Origin: Aestuariispira insulae
Lineage (GTDB): Bacteria; Pseudomonadota; Alphaproteobacteria; UBA8366; Aestuariispiraceae
NCBI RefSeq assembly: GCF_003385955.1
Contig: NZ_QRDW01000003.1
Location: forward strand, 366,153 to 430,152
Length of the DNA: 64,000 nt
Direction of reading: 5' to 3'
Under the pieces are notes generated by a model. The model did not search any database, was not told the DNA's origin, and saw only the letters and a program-made list of their open reading frames with translations. A program made the translations under genes and the position numbers. This document shows, piece by piece, positions 44,381 to 54,000 of this stretch; the first letter of the stretch is position 1, and each line of letters starts with the position of its first letter.

Positions 44381-46114
44381 CAGGATCTTGCGCCTGGGAA
44401 GTGTGAAGGATTGGCGGACCTTTTCGGTCACTGGCCCAACCACCCGGCCATTGATCCAAATCGCACCGGAGGCATCGGCGGCCTTGAATAAATTAATTGT
44501 ATCAACGTCATAAAAATACGGGAACAGCTTCTGCTTGTCGATTTCCGTGACCATTTTCTTCAGATCATGGGTAAAGCGCCCAAGTTCCACATGGTCCGAC
44601 CGATCCGAGACACAAACTTTGAGGGCTTTTGCACCCGCCGCCTGGAAAACCGGAACATTGCGATCCAGTATGGGCAGTTCAATAGCGATCTGTTCACCAT
44701 ACTCCTTCAGGAAACGCATGGCATCCCAGATCCGGTTTTGTGTCGTGGCACTGGGAATGCTGGACAGTTCATAGATGATGAAATCGTTGGATTTCCCTTT
44801 GAGGGGGGCCAGTATTTTTTGAAGGGAGGCGCGGCCGCGACCAAATAAGGTGCAGAAATGCAGAGGCAGGCAGACGGAGGGTGTATATTCACCTGATTTG
44901 TTCTGCAACACATTATCGACAGCCGATTGCGCCAGGGTCAAATCGAGATCCAGCGTCAGGGGATCGCCTTCGCGACCATGCAGCACATCGGGTCCTTTGA
45001 ACATGCCATAGGCGGTTTTCCGGTAAGGCACACATTGATAGGCGAAAATTTCCTCATTCATTGAGTTCCAAACCGGTACAAACCGGACATCGATCTGAGA
45101 CATGACACGATCGCTGACTGATAAACCGGCGTCAGTTGGATAGGGGGCAGGGGCCTGGGCCGAAATGCCGCCAAAAGCTGTTTCCAGGCCGTCTTGGGTG
45201 ATTTTGCCGTTCGCATCACAGATATCCGTGACCGGTACATTGGTGGTCTCAATGGATAATGTTCGATAGACCCGGGCTTCTTCGCCCAGCAGATTGACCC
45301 GAATCTCGTCGGCGATCATCTGGACCCGCGCCTTGCTGGCGGCCTCGTCCAATTTGGGAAACAGCAACAGAAACCCGTTCTCGCCATTGGCGGAAAACTG
45401 ATCACCACTACCAAGGTGATGCTTGATGGTCGTCTCGGCGATGCTCATGGCTTTGGTGGCATATTTGTTCCATTCCTCACCAAATATATTTTCATATTCG
45501 CACAGGCTGAACAGTTGCACGGAACCGCAGCTTTTTCCGTCATTTTCCGCATGCATCTTGGCCAGGCATTCCTGGAAGGCGGGCGGGATGTTGGCAGGAT
45601 CCATCGTACCGGTCTGGGACAATGGTGCTTGTTCCGAATCCCTCGATTTTCCCTTGAGCACCAGTGCGCGATACAGCTTCACTTCGTCGGAACGTTTCTT
45701 GCGTTTCATACGGTCAATCTGGCGAAGGGCGGCATTCACCCGGCTGGCCAGAATGTCGGGATTAATCGGCTTGGTCAGATAATCATCCGCACCGGTTTTC
45801 AAACCCTTGGTTATATCCGGATCATCCGATGCACCCGAGAGCAGGAGAATGGGAATATAGGAGAGGTCCGGGTGATTGTCCCGCAATTCCCGAACAAACT
45901 CATGGCCGTTCATATTGGGCATATTCACATCACAAATAATCAGGTCCGGGGAACCGGAGTTGATCATGAATATGCCTTCACGACCGTCTTTGGCCGTTTC
46001 CACAATATACCCTTCCTGCGACAGGATTTCGGACAATGTATCCAGCACCAATTCTTCATCATCAATGACCAGGATGGTGCTTTCGGTATCTTCCTCGAAG
46101 GTCGAGATTTCCAT
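44372..46114 (-). CDS. Response regulator with degenerate GGDEF and EAL-like domains (paralogue)
   Basis: About 580 residues from ATG 46114 (GAGGAGC). REC domain intact: VIDDEE, phospho-Asp in IICDVNMPNMNG, DDYLTKPI. The following domains again have the GGDEF signature as NGENGFLLLFP and the EAL motif as YQCVPYR. The layout and many blocks match the convergent paralogue (for example EIRVNLLGEEARVYR). It forms an operon with the REC-EAL gene and the hybrid kinase, so it is likely phosphorylated by that kinase. Confidence 0.85.
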   Translation of the reverse strand: MEISTFEEDTESTILVIDDEELVLDTLSEILSQEGYIVETAKDGREGIFMINSGSPDLIICDVNMPNMNGHEFVRELRDNHPDLSYIPILLLSGASDDPDITKGLKTGADDYLTKPINPDILASRVNAALRQIDRMKRKKRSDEVKLYRALVLKGKSRDSEQAPLSQTGTMDPANIPPAFQECLAKMHAENDGKSCGSVQLFSLCEYENIFGEEWNKYATKAMSIAETTIKHHLGSGDQFSANGENGFLLLFPKLDEAASKARVQMIADEIRVNLLGEEARVYRTLSIETTNVPVTDICDANGKITQDGLETAFGGISAQAPAPYPTDAGLSVSDRVMSQIDVRFVPVWNSMNEEIFAYQCVPYRKTAYGMFKGPDVLHGREGDPLTLDLDLTLAQSAVDNVLQNKSGEYTPSVCLPLHFCTLFGRGRASLQKILAPLKGKSNDFIIYELSSIPSATTQNRIWDAMRFLKEYGEQIAIELPILDRNVPVFQAAGAKALKVCVSDRSDHVELGRFTHDLKKMVTEIDKQKLFPYFYDVDTINLFKAADASGAIWINGRVVGPVTEKVRQSFTLPRRKILFG

Positions 46115-46136
46115 GCTCCTCTCCGCCTCATTCAAT

Positions 46137-47330
46137 TCACGTGGGGTAACTGGCCCGGGCCAGGATTTCATCACCGTAGGACCATTCCTGTGCCAGCCTG
46201 AAAAACTGGTCTGCCGGCAACGGGGGGCTGATGAAAAATCCTTGGACCTTGTCGCATCCCATGGCATCGACCATCAGCATAACTTCCTCGGTCTCGACAC
46301 CTTCAATGCAGACAGATAGTTCCAGGTTTTGCGCCAATTCTATGATCGAGCGTACAATGATCTGGGATTCCCGGTCGGTTTTCAGATTTTCCACAAAGGA
46401 CCTGTCTACCTTCAATTCATTGAAGGGCATGCGATATAATTGTTTCAGGGACGAATAGCCGGTGCCGAAATCATCAATACTCAGTCCGAACGATTTGAGG
46501 CGGAACCGGGTCAAGATATCCATCACCTTGGACGAATCCTCCATCGCCGTGCTCTCGGTCACTTCAAGTATCAACCGATCACCGGCAATATCGTGACATT
46601 TCAGCATGCCATCAATTATGTCGGGCAATGCCAGGGAATGAAAAATGGTCGGGGAAAGATTGACGGCCATTTGGATATCCAGCCCGGCACGCTCCCAGTC
46701 TTTCAACTGGCCAAGCGCGTTTTCCAGAACGAATTCCGTAATATCCATCATGACCGGGTGGGTTTCGATGACCGGGAAAAACGCGTTGGGCATAATGGTT
46801 CCCTGGGTTGGATGATACCATCTCAACAAGGCTTCGCAGCCTTGGATGGTCCAGGTTCCATATGGTGTGCGTGCTATTTTCGGTTGGTAATGATTGACGA
46901 ACTGGCCCTTTTCAAGGCCCGCTTTAACCGTTGCCTCGCAAATCTCAAACCCGGTGGCATCCTTGCCTGAGATTAAATTCTCCAGCTTTTTCAGCGCGAT
47001 CGGTTTCTGCACCCAGCCAATCATCGGCAGGCCCAGATCCTCGCCCAGCCGGCATGCGGTATCCAGGATCCTGGTATCAACACCGCTCACCAGCAGGATT
47101 TGGTATTTTACATGTTGTTGAGCCAGATGGCGCAGCAATTCAACCCCATCCACATCCGGCATCTGCAGGTCAATCACCACAATGTTTGGATCAAATTCTT
47201 CACAAATTTCCATGAACCGATCCGCATCACAGGACTGGCGGGTTTCGAAGCCGGCCATTTCCGCCGCATCACAAATGAACTGGCGGACATCCGCTTCGTC
47301 GTCTATGCAGACCAGGCGCTTTCCGTTCAT
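46137..47330 (-). CDS. REC-EAL cyclic-di-GMP phosphodiesterase
   Basis: 397 residues. An N-terminal receiver (CIDDEADVRQF; phospho-Asp in VVIDLQMPDVDG) is followed by a complete EAL domain: CEALLRWYHP, MAVNLSP, LEVTES, IDDFGTGYSS, ELKVDRSFV and EGVETEE all keep metal and catalytic residues, so activity is expected. It overlaps the kinase gene by four bases (ATGA) and precedes the degenerate regulator by 22 bases. It probably lowers c-di-GMP when phosphorylated or dephosphorylated by the kinase. Confidence 0.93.
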   Translation of the reverse strand: MNGKRLVCIDDEADVRQFICDAAEMAGFETRQSCDADRFMEICEEFDPNIVVIDLQMPDVDGVELLRHLAQQHVKYQILLVSGVDTRILDTACRLGEDLGLPMIGWVQKPIALKKLENLISGKDATGFEICEATVKAGLEKGQFVNHYQPKIARTPYGTWTIQGCEALLRWYHPTQGTIMPNAFFPVIETHPVMMDITEFVLENALGQLKDWERAGLDIQMAVNLSPTIFHSLALPDIIDGMLKCHDIAGDRLILEVTESTAMEDSSKVMDILTRFRLKSFGLSIDDFGTGYSSLKQLYRMPFNELKVDRSFVENLKTDRESQIIVRSIIELAQNLELSVCIEGVETEEVMLMVDAMGCDKVQGFFISPPLPADQFFRLAQEWSYGDEILARASYPT

Positions 47331-50300
47331 TGGCTTTTCCAGCTGGGGCTGGCTTTCTCATGATCCAGGCTCTGTCGGACCTTTTCACTCAGCTTGGCAA
47401 TATTATAGGGTTTCATCAGCCAGTTGGCCTCGATCGCTTCGTCCATGACTTCCTGCTGTGATTTATTGGAATAGCCAGAAACGAAAAGGAAGCTGACATC
47501 CGCATCAAGCAGACGGATTTCATTGGCCATTTCAATACCGGTCAGGCCGTTAGGCATGACAACGTCGGTAACAACCAATTGAAAATCCTGTTCTTTTCGG
47601 AAGGCTTCGATGCCCTGATAACCATCCTCCGCGACAATCACCTGATATCCAAGGTCGGTGAGCATGGCCAGGCCGAGTTCTCTTACATCGGGGTCATCCT
47701 CCACCAGCAGGATCTTTTCATGTCCTCCCTTGATATCCGATAATTCCGGTGATTTCGGCTCAGTTTCCTCAATGCTTGGAGAGACCATCGGGAAATACAT
47801 TCGGATGGTTGATCCCATGCCTTCTTCACTGTAAATCACCAGATGCCCGCCGGATTGTTTGACAAAGCCATAGACCATGGAGAGGCCTAGCCCGGTGCCT
47901 TTGCCGGTTTCCTTGGTGGTGAAAAAGGGCTCCAGGATACGTTTTTTCACTGAATCTGACATGCCGCAGCCATCATCAGTGACGGTGATGACACTGTACC
48001 AGCCGATTTGAACTTCATCATGTTGGGCGGCATATAGCTGGTCCAGATACTCTCTTTGGGTTTCGATCAACAGATTGCCGCCTGCCTTCATGGCGTCGCG
48101 GGCGTTGACGCATAGGTTTAAAATAGCGTTGCCAAGCTGGTTTTCATCAAGATTTGCCTGACCTGGATCTTCGCATAACTCGATTTTTACGGAGATATCC
48201 TCGCCCAGGGTCCGGATCAGCATCGGTTCCAGATCGGTGATCACATCATTGAGATCCAGCATTGAGGTTTCCAGGACCTGTTTGCGGGAGAAGGCCAGAA
48301 GACGACCTGTCAGGTCTGATCCTCGTTCGGCGGCCTTCAGGGCGGTATCGATCCATTTCTGCTGCTTCTGATCACCCGGATTAACCCGGCGCAGTAATTC
48401 AAGATTGCCCAGGATTACTGTCAACAGATTGTTGAAATCATGGGCAACACCGCCGGTTAATTGTCCAATCGCCTCCATCTTGGAAGAATGGCGCAGCCTT
48501 TCTTCCGCACGGCGCCTCTCGGTCAGGTCGGAAAAGATCTGGCAGATGCCATAGGCTTTGCCGTTCAAATCCAGCAGGGGGAATTTATAGACTTGGAAAT
48601 AGCGTTGGACCCCTTGCAAGACCAATCCAATCTCCAGGTTCCGGTCTTCCGCTTTGCGCATTACGTCCTGATCATGCTTGGCGAGTGTTTCCGCGATGGT
48701 CGTGTTCAGCAATTCCCGATCTGTTTTTCCGTTAATATTCTTGCGGCCTTCCAGGAACTGTTCCCGATAGCTTCTATTGACAAAGATATAGCGCCCTTCC
48801 TCATCTCGAACCGCGATCGGGGTGGGGGCGTTATTCAGGATCGCGCGTTGCCGGGTTTCGCTCTCGAAAAAGGCGTGCTCGGCCTGTTTCTGTTCGGTCA
48901 GATCCGTTGCCGCGCCGCGGTAACCGCAAAATTTTCCATTATTGTCGAAGGTCGGCTTTCCGCTGATGGAAAGATGGTGAAGGTTCCCATTTGTATCCCT
49001 CAACTGATATTCAAAATCCTTGAAGGGTTTACGGGCCTGGATTGCCTGATGATTTTCCACGAAATGGGGAGGAAGCTCCTCCAGCCTGGCCACTTCAAAC
49101 CGTGTTTTTCCACGCCAGGCTTCCTCAGGATAACCGAGAAACTCCTTTTGTTTATCCGAGACAAAGATAAAGCGGTCGTTTTCGTCGGTTTCCCAGTACC
49201 AGTCGGATGTTGCTTCCACCACGTCCCGGAAGCGGTTCTCGCTCTCATGAAGCGCTTCTTCCGCCCGTTTGCGTTCCAAGACGGCCCCCAGTTGACTGAT
49301 CACCGCGGAAACAAGCTTGGCGTTCCTTTGATTACCATGCCGTTTGGCAACGCTGAAGAATACCAGGACCGCCTGGATCTGACCGTTGGGTGATGGGATG
49401 GGAACGGCAAATCCGGATTTCAAGCCGGCTTTTTCCGCCGCGGCATGCAGTTGTGATGAGCCTCTCCAGGGAGACTGGCTCCTGCGGTGCCACCAGACTG
49501 GTTTGCCGCTGTTCCAGGCCTGGCCGGGCAGACCGGACCCTTTTTCAAAGCCGTGGATGCGGATGGCTGTGAAGAAATCCTGCAATTTTGTTCTGGGGCG
49601 GCCATACCAGGATTGGCAGCGCACCAGCCGGTCTTCATCATCTTCCCTCAGCCAGGCTTCCCCGTAATTCCAGCCGCATTCACAACAAATGACCTCTAGG
49701 GCGCTTAACATGGCGCTTTCCAGGTCCTCGGCTTCTGAAAACATTCGGATAATTTTGAGCAGCAGGGCGTTTTCCTGCTGGATGCGGACCATTTCGGTGA
49801 CATCCCGGGTTATGCCGATCAGCTGCTGTGTCTCGCCATATTCATCTTTGATGGGGGCGATGGTGCTGGCAAACCAGGCGGTCTTGTTTCGGCCACGGGA
49901 TTGTTTTTCAACATGCTCGGCGGCTGTTTTTCCGGTTGCCAGCACGCTGCACTCATTTTTTTGGCGCGATTGCATGCTTCTGTTGCCCTGCAGCTCCGCC
50001 GCGGTCTTGCCGATGGCTTGGGCGGGATCATCTATGCCCAGGATTTCCGCTTCGACTTTGTTCAGTTCAAGATAGTGCAGGTCTTTATCCTTGCGATAAA
50101 CGGCATGCGGCAGGTTTTCCATGATCTGTGAAAAGGTGAACTGCTCGGTAATGTCGGTCTGACGGACGTTATGCGGGCGGCAGTTATTTTCGATCAGCGG
50201 CTTTATCTTCTCCGCTGTCAGCGGTTTGGTGACAAAACAGTCAACCAGTCCGGTCTTAACCGCTTGCCTGGCTGCGGGAATTCCCTGGTCATCGGAAAGC

Positions 50301-50533
50301 AGGATCCAGACGGCATCACTGCGTTTCTGCAAATCAATCAGTGCTTCATCCTGATAAAGGTTGGCGATATCCAACCCGTATAAGATCACCGAAATGTCGG
50401 GATGCTCGCGTCCGAGATTGAGAGCTTCTTCTGAAGAGCCCGCAGAAATGACATCAAACTCATCCTGGAAAGTTTCCGTCAGGATGGGGGGTATGTTGGG
50501 CTCATCACCGCACAATAGAATTGTGGAATGCAC
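47327..50533 (-). CDS. Hybrid sensor histidine kinase with PAS/GAF sensors
   Basis: About 1,068 residues from GTG 50533 (GGGAG upstream; a TTG 15 bases earlier is possible). Order: degenerate receiver (~1-120), PAS (~130-260), GAF (~265-415), two PAS (~420-680), HisKA with phospho-His in GGVAHDFNNLL (~700), HATPase with ENQLGNAILNLCVNARDA and GTGLGLSMVYGF, and a C-terminal receiver (~940-1060, phospho-Asp in VVTDVVMPNG). There is no membrane segment, so the sensor is cytoplasmic. It heads the operon with the REC-EAL and degenerate regulator genes, and is separated from the RTX genes by terminators. Confidence 0.93.
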   Translation of the reverse strand: MHSTILLCGDEPNIPPILTETFQDEFDVISAGSSEEALNLGREHPDISVILYGLDIANLYQDEALIDLQKRSDAVWILLSDDQGIPAARQAVKTGLVDCFVTKPLTAEKIKPLIENNCRPHNVRQTDITEQFTFSQIMENLPHAVYRKDKDLHYLELNKVEAEILGIDDPAQAIGKTAAELQGNRSMQSRQKNECSVLATGKTAAEHVEKQSRGRNKTAWFASTIAPIKDEYGETQQLIGITRDVTEMVRIQQENALLLKIIRMFSEAEDLESAMLSALEVICCECGWNYGEAWLREDDEDRLVRCQSWYGRPRTKLQDFFTAIRIHGFEKGSGLPGQAWNSGKPVWWHRRSQSPWRGSSQLHAAAEKAGLKSGFAVPIPSPNGQIQAVLVFFSVAKRHGNQRNAKLVSAVISQLGAVLERKRAEEALHESENRFRDVVEATSDWYWETDENDRFIFVSDKQKEFLGYPEEAWRGKTRFEVARLEELPPHFVENHQAIQARKPFKDFEYQLRDTNGNLHHLSISGKPTFDNNGKFCGYRGAATDLTEQKQAEHAFFESETRQRAILNNAPTPIAVRDEEGRYIFVNRSYREQFLEGRKNINGKTDRELLNTTIAETLAKHDQDVMRKAEDRNLEIGLVLQGVQRYFQVYKFPLLDLNGKAYGICQIFSDLTERRRAEERLRHSSKMEAIGQLTGGVAHDFNNLLTVILGNLELLRRVNPGDQKQQKWIDTALKAAERGSDLTGRLLAFSRKQVLETSMLDLNDVITDLEPMLIRTLGEDISVKIELCEDPGQANLDENQLGNAILNLCVNARDAMKAGGNLLIETQREYLDQLYAAQHDEVQIGWYSVITVTDDGCGMSDSVKKRILEPFFTTKETGKGTGLGLSMVYGFVKQSGGHLVIYSEEGMGSTIRMYFPMVSPSIEETEPKSPELSDIKGGHEKILLVEDDPDVRELGLAMLTDLGYQVIVAEDGYQGIEAFRKEQDFQLVVTDVVMPNGLTGIEMANEIRLLDADVSFLFVSGYSNKSQQEVMDEAIEANWLMKPYNIAKLSEKVRQSLDHEKASPSWKSQ

Positions 50534-50757
50534 TTTCTCATCTCCCAAAGAGATTCTTCGAATGAATCCGTCTCTACGGGCTGTCTTGCAAATATAGATA
50601 GAAAATCACTCAGCCAACTTCACGGTATAACAAATTAGTAAATTAAACATTAAATGGAGGATGCTCAGAAAAACCTACTTCAGCGAGCGGGTCTTTCCTA
50701 GATAAAACAATATATTAAGTTGAAAGTCTTTCAAATTGATCTGGTCAAATAAATTCG

Positions 50758-50778
50758 GGCCCGCCGGGCAGGCGGGCC
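50758..50778. terminator. GC-rich stem-loop upstream of the kinase gene
   Basis: GGCCCGCC (50758-50765) pairs with GGCGGGCC (50771-50778). On the minus strand a T-rich stretch (GAATTTATTTG) follows. A counterpart of similar shape occurs at 61647-61670. It lies in the 505-base spacer between the kinase and giant RTX genes. Confidence 0.6.
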
Positions 50779-50805
50779 TAACATGACTTACTTGGGGGGT
50801 GAAAA

Positions 50806-50930
50806 TGTTAAGTGACTCATAACTTGAGAATTCAATTTTCAAAAACCCGCCACCCTGTGACATATAAAATGCGAATGGAATGACGCATAACACGCGAATT
50901 ATTATATGTGCGTCATAAAATATTGAAATT
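50806..50930. repeat. Duplicated intergenic segment, copy A
   Basis: GTTAAGTGACTCATAAC onward, through ATGACGCATAA, ACGCGAATTATTA and the inverted ATGACGCA/TGCGTCAT pair (50880-50887, 50909-50916), is closely similar to copy B at 61722-61860. Both lie directly downstream of an RTX gene. The spacer holds no gene. Confidence 0.8.
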
Positions 50931-50994
50931 ATTCATGAAAATTAAAACCCATATTTTACAATCAAACTCATATCCGTCAGTGACTCTGAAAGGA

Positions 50995-51021
50995 AGCCCC
51001 GCCTTTTGTTAAGGCGGGGCT
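50995..51021 (-). terminator. Terminator of the giant RTX gene
   Basis: An 11-bp perfect stem AGCCCCGCCTT/AAGGCGGGGCT with a five-base loop. On the minus strand it is followed by TCCTTTC. It lies 18 bases past the RTX stop and matches the terminator at 61917-61945 after the second RTX gene. Confidence 0.88.
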
Positions 51022-51038
51022 GGTTGCTCAAAGGATGT

Positions 51039-54000
51039 TCACGACCATTTGGATGCTACAAGAGTTTGAAACTCGGTCGTGTAATCCGGATCGGTATCGA
51101 CCGTGCCGGCTTCGATGTCCGCCACGGTGAAAGCGCTCATCGCATCCACTAGCGACTGCACATTGGCGGCACTGAGTATCTGGCCGTCGGCCAGTTCCAG
51201 ACTGCCGACCTGTTGCGGGGTGGCGGCGTCATACCAATCCGCCACCGTCACCTTGTCGGTGGAGCCCAGCTGGCGCACCACCAGATCGTCGCCTTGCCTC
51301 GCAAACCAGACCTCATCTTCGGTGATGCCCGCGCCGAACAGGACCTTGTCGGACGCATCCGCATTTGTGATGAGATCCTGCCCGGATCCTTCACTGATGA
51401 GATAAATGTCAGCGCCGCTGCCGCCGGTCAGAGTGTCGTTGCCGGTGTCGCCGACAAGTTTGACTTCAGATCCTTCAACCTTCCAGACATCGGTATCCGG
51501 TTCCAACTCCAGCGTGCCATTGATCGTGAAATCGTTACCGGTTCCGCTGCTATCGCTGATGATCGACCCATCGTCGGCAAATTCAAGATTGAAGCCGTTA
51601 TTCCCATATTCACCGGCAAACTCCTTGGCAATCCATTCGCCATCCACCATTGCCCCAAAGGAATCGGCATCAAGGGCTTGGCCATCGACCAGTTCGATAT
51701 TCGCTTCCGTCACACTGCCGCTGGTATCGCTGCCGTAGGGATCGACGCCAATGACGGTTTTTGAATTATCCTTGTTGACCCCCAGCTCACCTCCGGCAAC
51801 CGGCCAACTGGCGTTAAAGTTAACCGTTTGCTGGACACCATCGATATAGATCCGGATCTGGTCCGCCTGCTCCGTTGCCCCGGTATTCACCGAGAGCACA
51901 AGATGGAACCACTCATCCGCCGGCAGATCGATATCCACATAGGCAAATGTGTTGAAGCCACCAATATCCAGCTGGTTCAGATCTTTGCGGTATTTGACGG
52001 AGAATAAGGAGCTGTTGTCGGTCCCTTCAACCCCATAGAGATAGGTGAATTGGGAATCACGCGCCATGCTGGCCCAGGTGGAGAGGGTGAATATACTCCG
52101 ATCCCCCGCCACATTGCTGGTCCTGCTGAGGTAATTGGCATCGCCATCAAGGACCACACCATTCTTCAGCCAGGGCTTTTGCACCCCATCCGCGGCAATT
52201 AGGATGTCATCCCCGTCACCGCCGATAAGGGTGGTTGCCGCGGCATCCCGGTCCAGCACGCCCTGATCCCGGAAAACGCTTCCCTGTTCGGTAAAGCCGC
52301 CATTTCCTGCGCTGTCGCTGGTCAGTTCGCCTGATCCATCAAAAGCCAGATGGAACCCGTTGCCGCCATGTTCACCGTCATAATCCCGGCCATCCCAGCT
52401 GCCGTCGGCCATTTCACCGAAGCTGCCGCTGTCCAGTGCCGTGCCGTCCACAAGATGCACATCGGCCAGGACAACATCACCGCTTGGCGAGGTGCCATAG
52501 GGATCGATGCCCAGAACATGATCCCGCCCTCCCATATTCACAGCCAGCTCACCGCCTTCACCTGGCCAGTAGGGATCGTTTAACTGAACCGTCTGCTCAG
52601 CACCATCGAAGGCAATCTTCAACTGCTCGGCTGGATCCGAGGCGGTCAGATCCACGGTCACGGTCAGGTGAACCCATTCATTGGCCACGAGCGGATCACG
52701 GTTGGCCCCCGTCCCCAGATTGACCTGGGCCAGGGTATTGAAGCCATCAATATCCAACTGGTTCAGATCTTTGCGGTATTTGATAGAGAAAAGATCCGAG
52801 TTTGTGCTGCCGCCCTCAACCCCGAAAAGATAGGTGAAGGTTTCGTCCAGTGACGGTTTCACCCAGGCCGCAAAGGTCCATGTCTGTCGGTTTCCATCCG
52901 CCGAAGCGGCCCGCTCCAGATAACCGCTGGTATCGCTCAGGGATGCTCCTCCGCGATATACAGCATCAAAGATACCTGATCCGTTTCTCAGGCGATCATC
53001 CCCGGCGCCGCCGTCGATAACCTGAACACCGTCATCACCGACAAGAACATCATTGCCGTCGGTTCCGGCGAGAATGCCCATCGGGCTGGTGATCGAAAGT
53101 TCCTCATACCCGGCCAATGGGGAATAATTCCAGGTGGTTTCCTGCAGATCCAGGGTAATTGAGTCATTCGCCGATTGCGCATAGAGCGCCGGGAACCAAT
53201 CCAGCCGGGTATCCAGCGTTGCTACGGCATCGGCGCTGTTCCACCAGTCGTCACCAACGCCGAAACGCAACTCACCGCTATCCGCATCATAGGCAAAGCG
53301 ATGGATCGTTCCCGTGCCAAAGGGAGAGGCATCCCCTGCCTGGATCGCATAGACAAGCGTGTCATTTACATAGAGCCCGTCGCTGCGCACACCAACATGA
53401 CCGCCGGTCAGTTCCAAGCCTGCAAACGGCATGGCCAGCGACCCATACTGGCCTTCCGTGAAGTCGCTGGCCACAAGGCCGCTGCCGACACGTCCAGCCG
53501 CAGATTCACCTTCGATTTCGGTTTCCCAATAGGTCAGCCCGCTCAGGCGCTGTTCCAGCCAGACCTGGGAATAGGTGGCCGCACCGTCGGCCCCGCTTCC
53601 GGTATAGGTCAGATCCTCATTGGAGAGGCTGCCGTAACCGCCGTAGCGGGCGATGTTCTCGTCCAGATTGGCATAGAGCTTGGTGCTGTGAACCTCATCA
53701 TAGCCCGCCGGGATATCTGTGCCCTGCCAATCATCCTCACGGATGACCAGCTCAATACGATCCGAGCTGGATTGTGCATAGACTGCAGGGAACCATTCCA
53801 GCGAACTGTCTAATGTGGCAACGGCCTCACCGCCATTCCACCAACTGCCATTCACACCGAAACGCAGGGCGCCGGTTTTCGCATCAAAGGCGTATTGGCA
53901 GCGCGCGCCTGCCTGCCAGACAGTGGGATCATTGAGCGTATCGCGGGCATAAACCAGGCTGTCGTTGACATAGAGCCCGTCATCGCGGATTCCCACATGA

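Noticed and set aside
48461..49393. 310-residue plus-strand frame
   Set aside because: Lies antisense within the histidine kinase, whose PAS and kinase motifs are intact.
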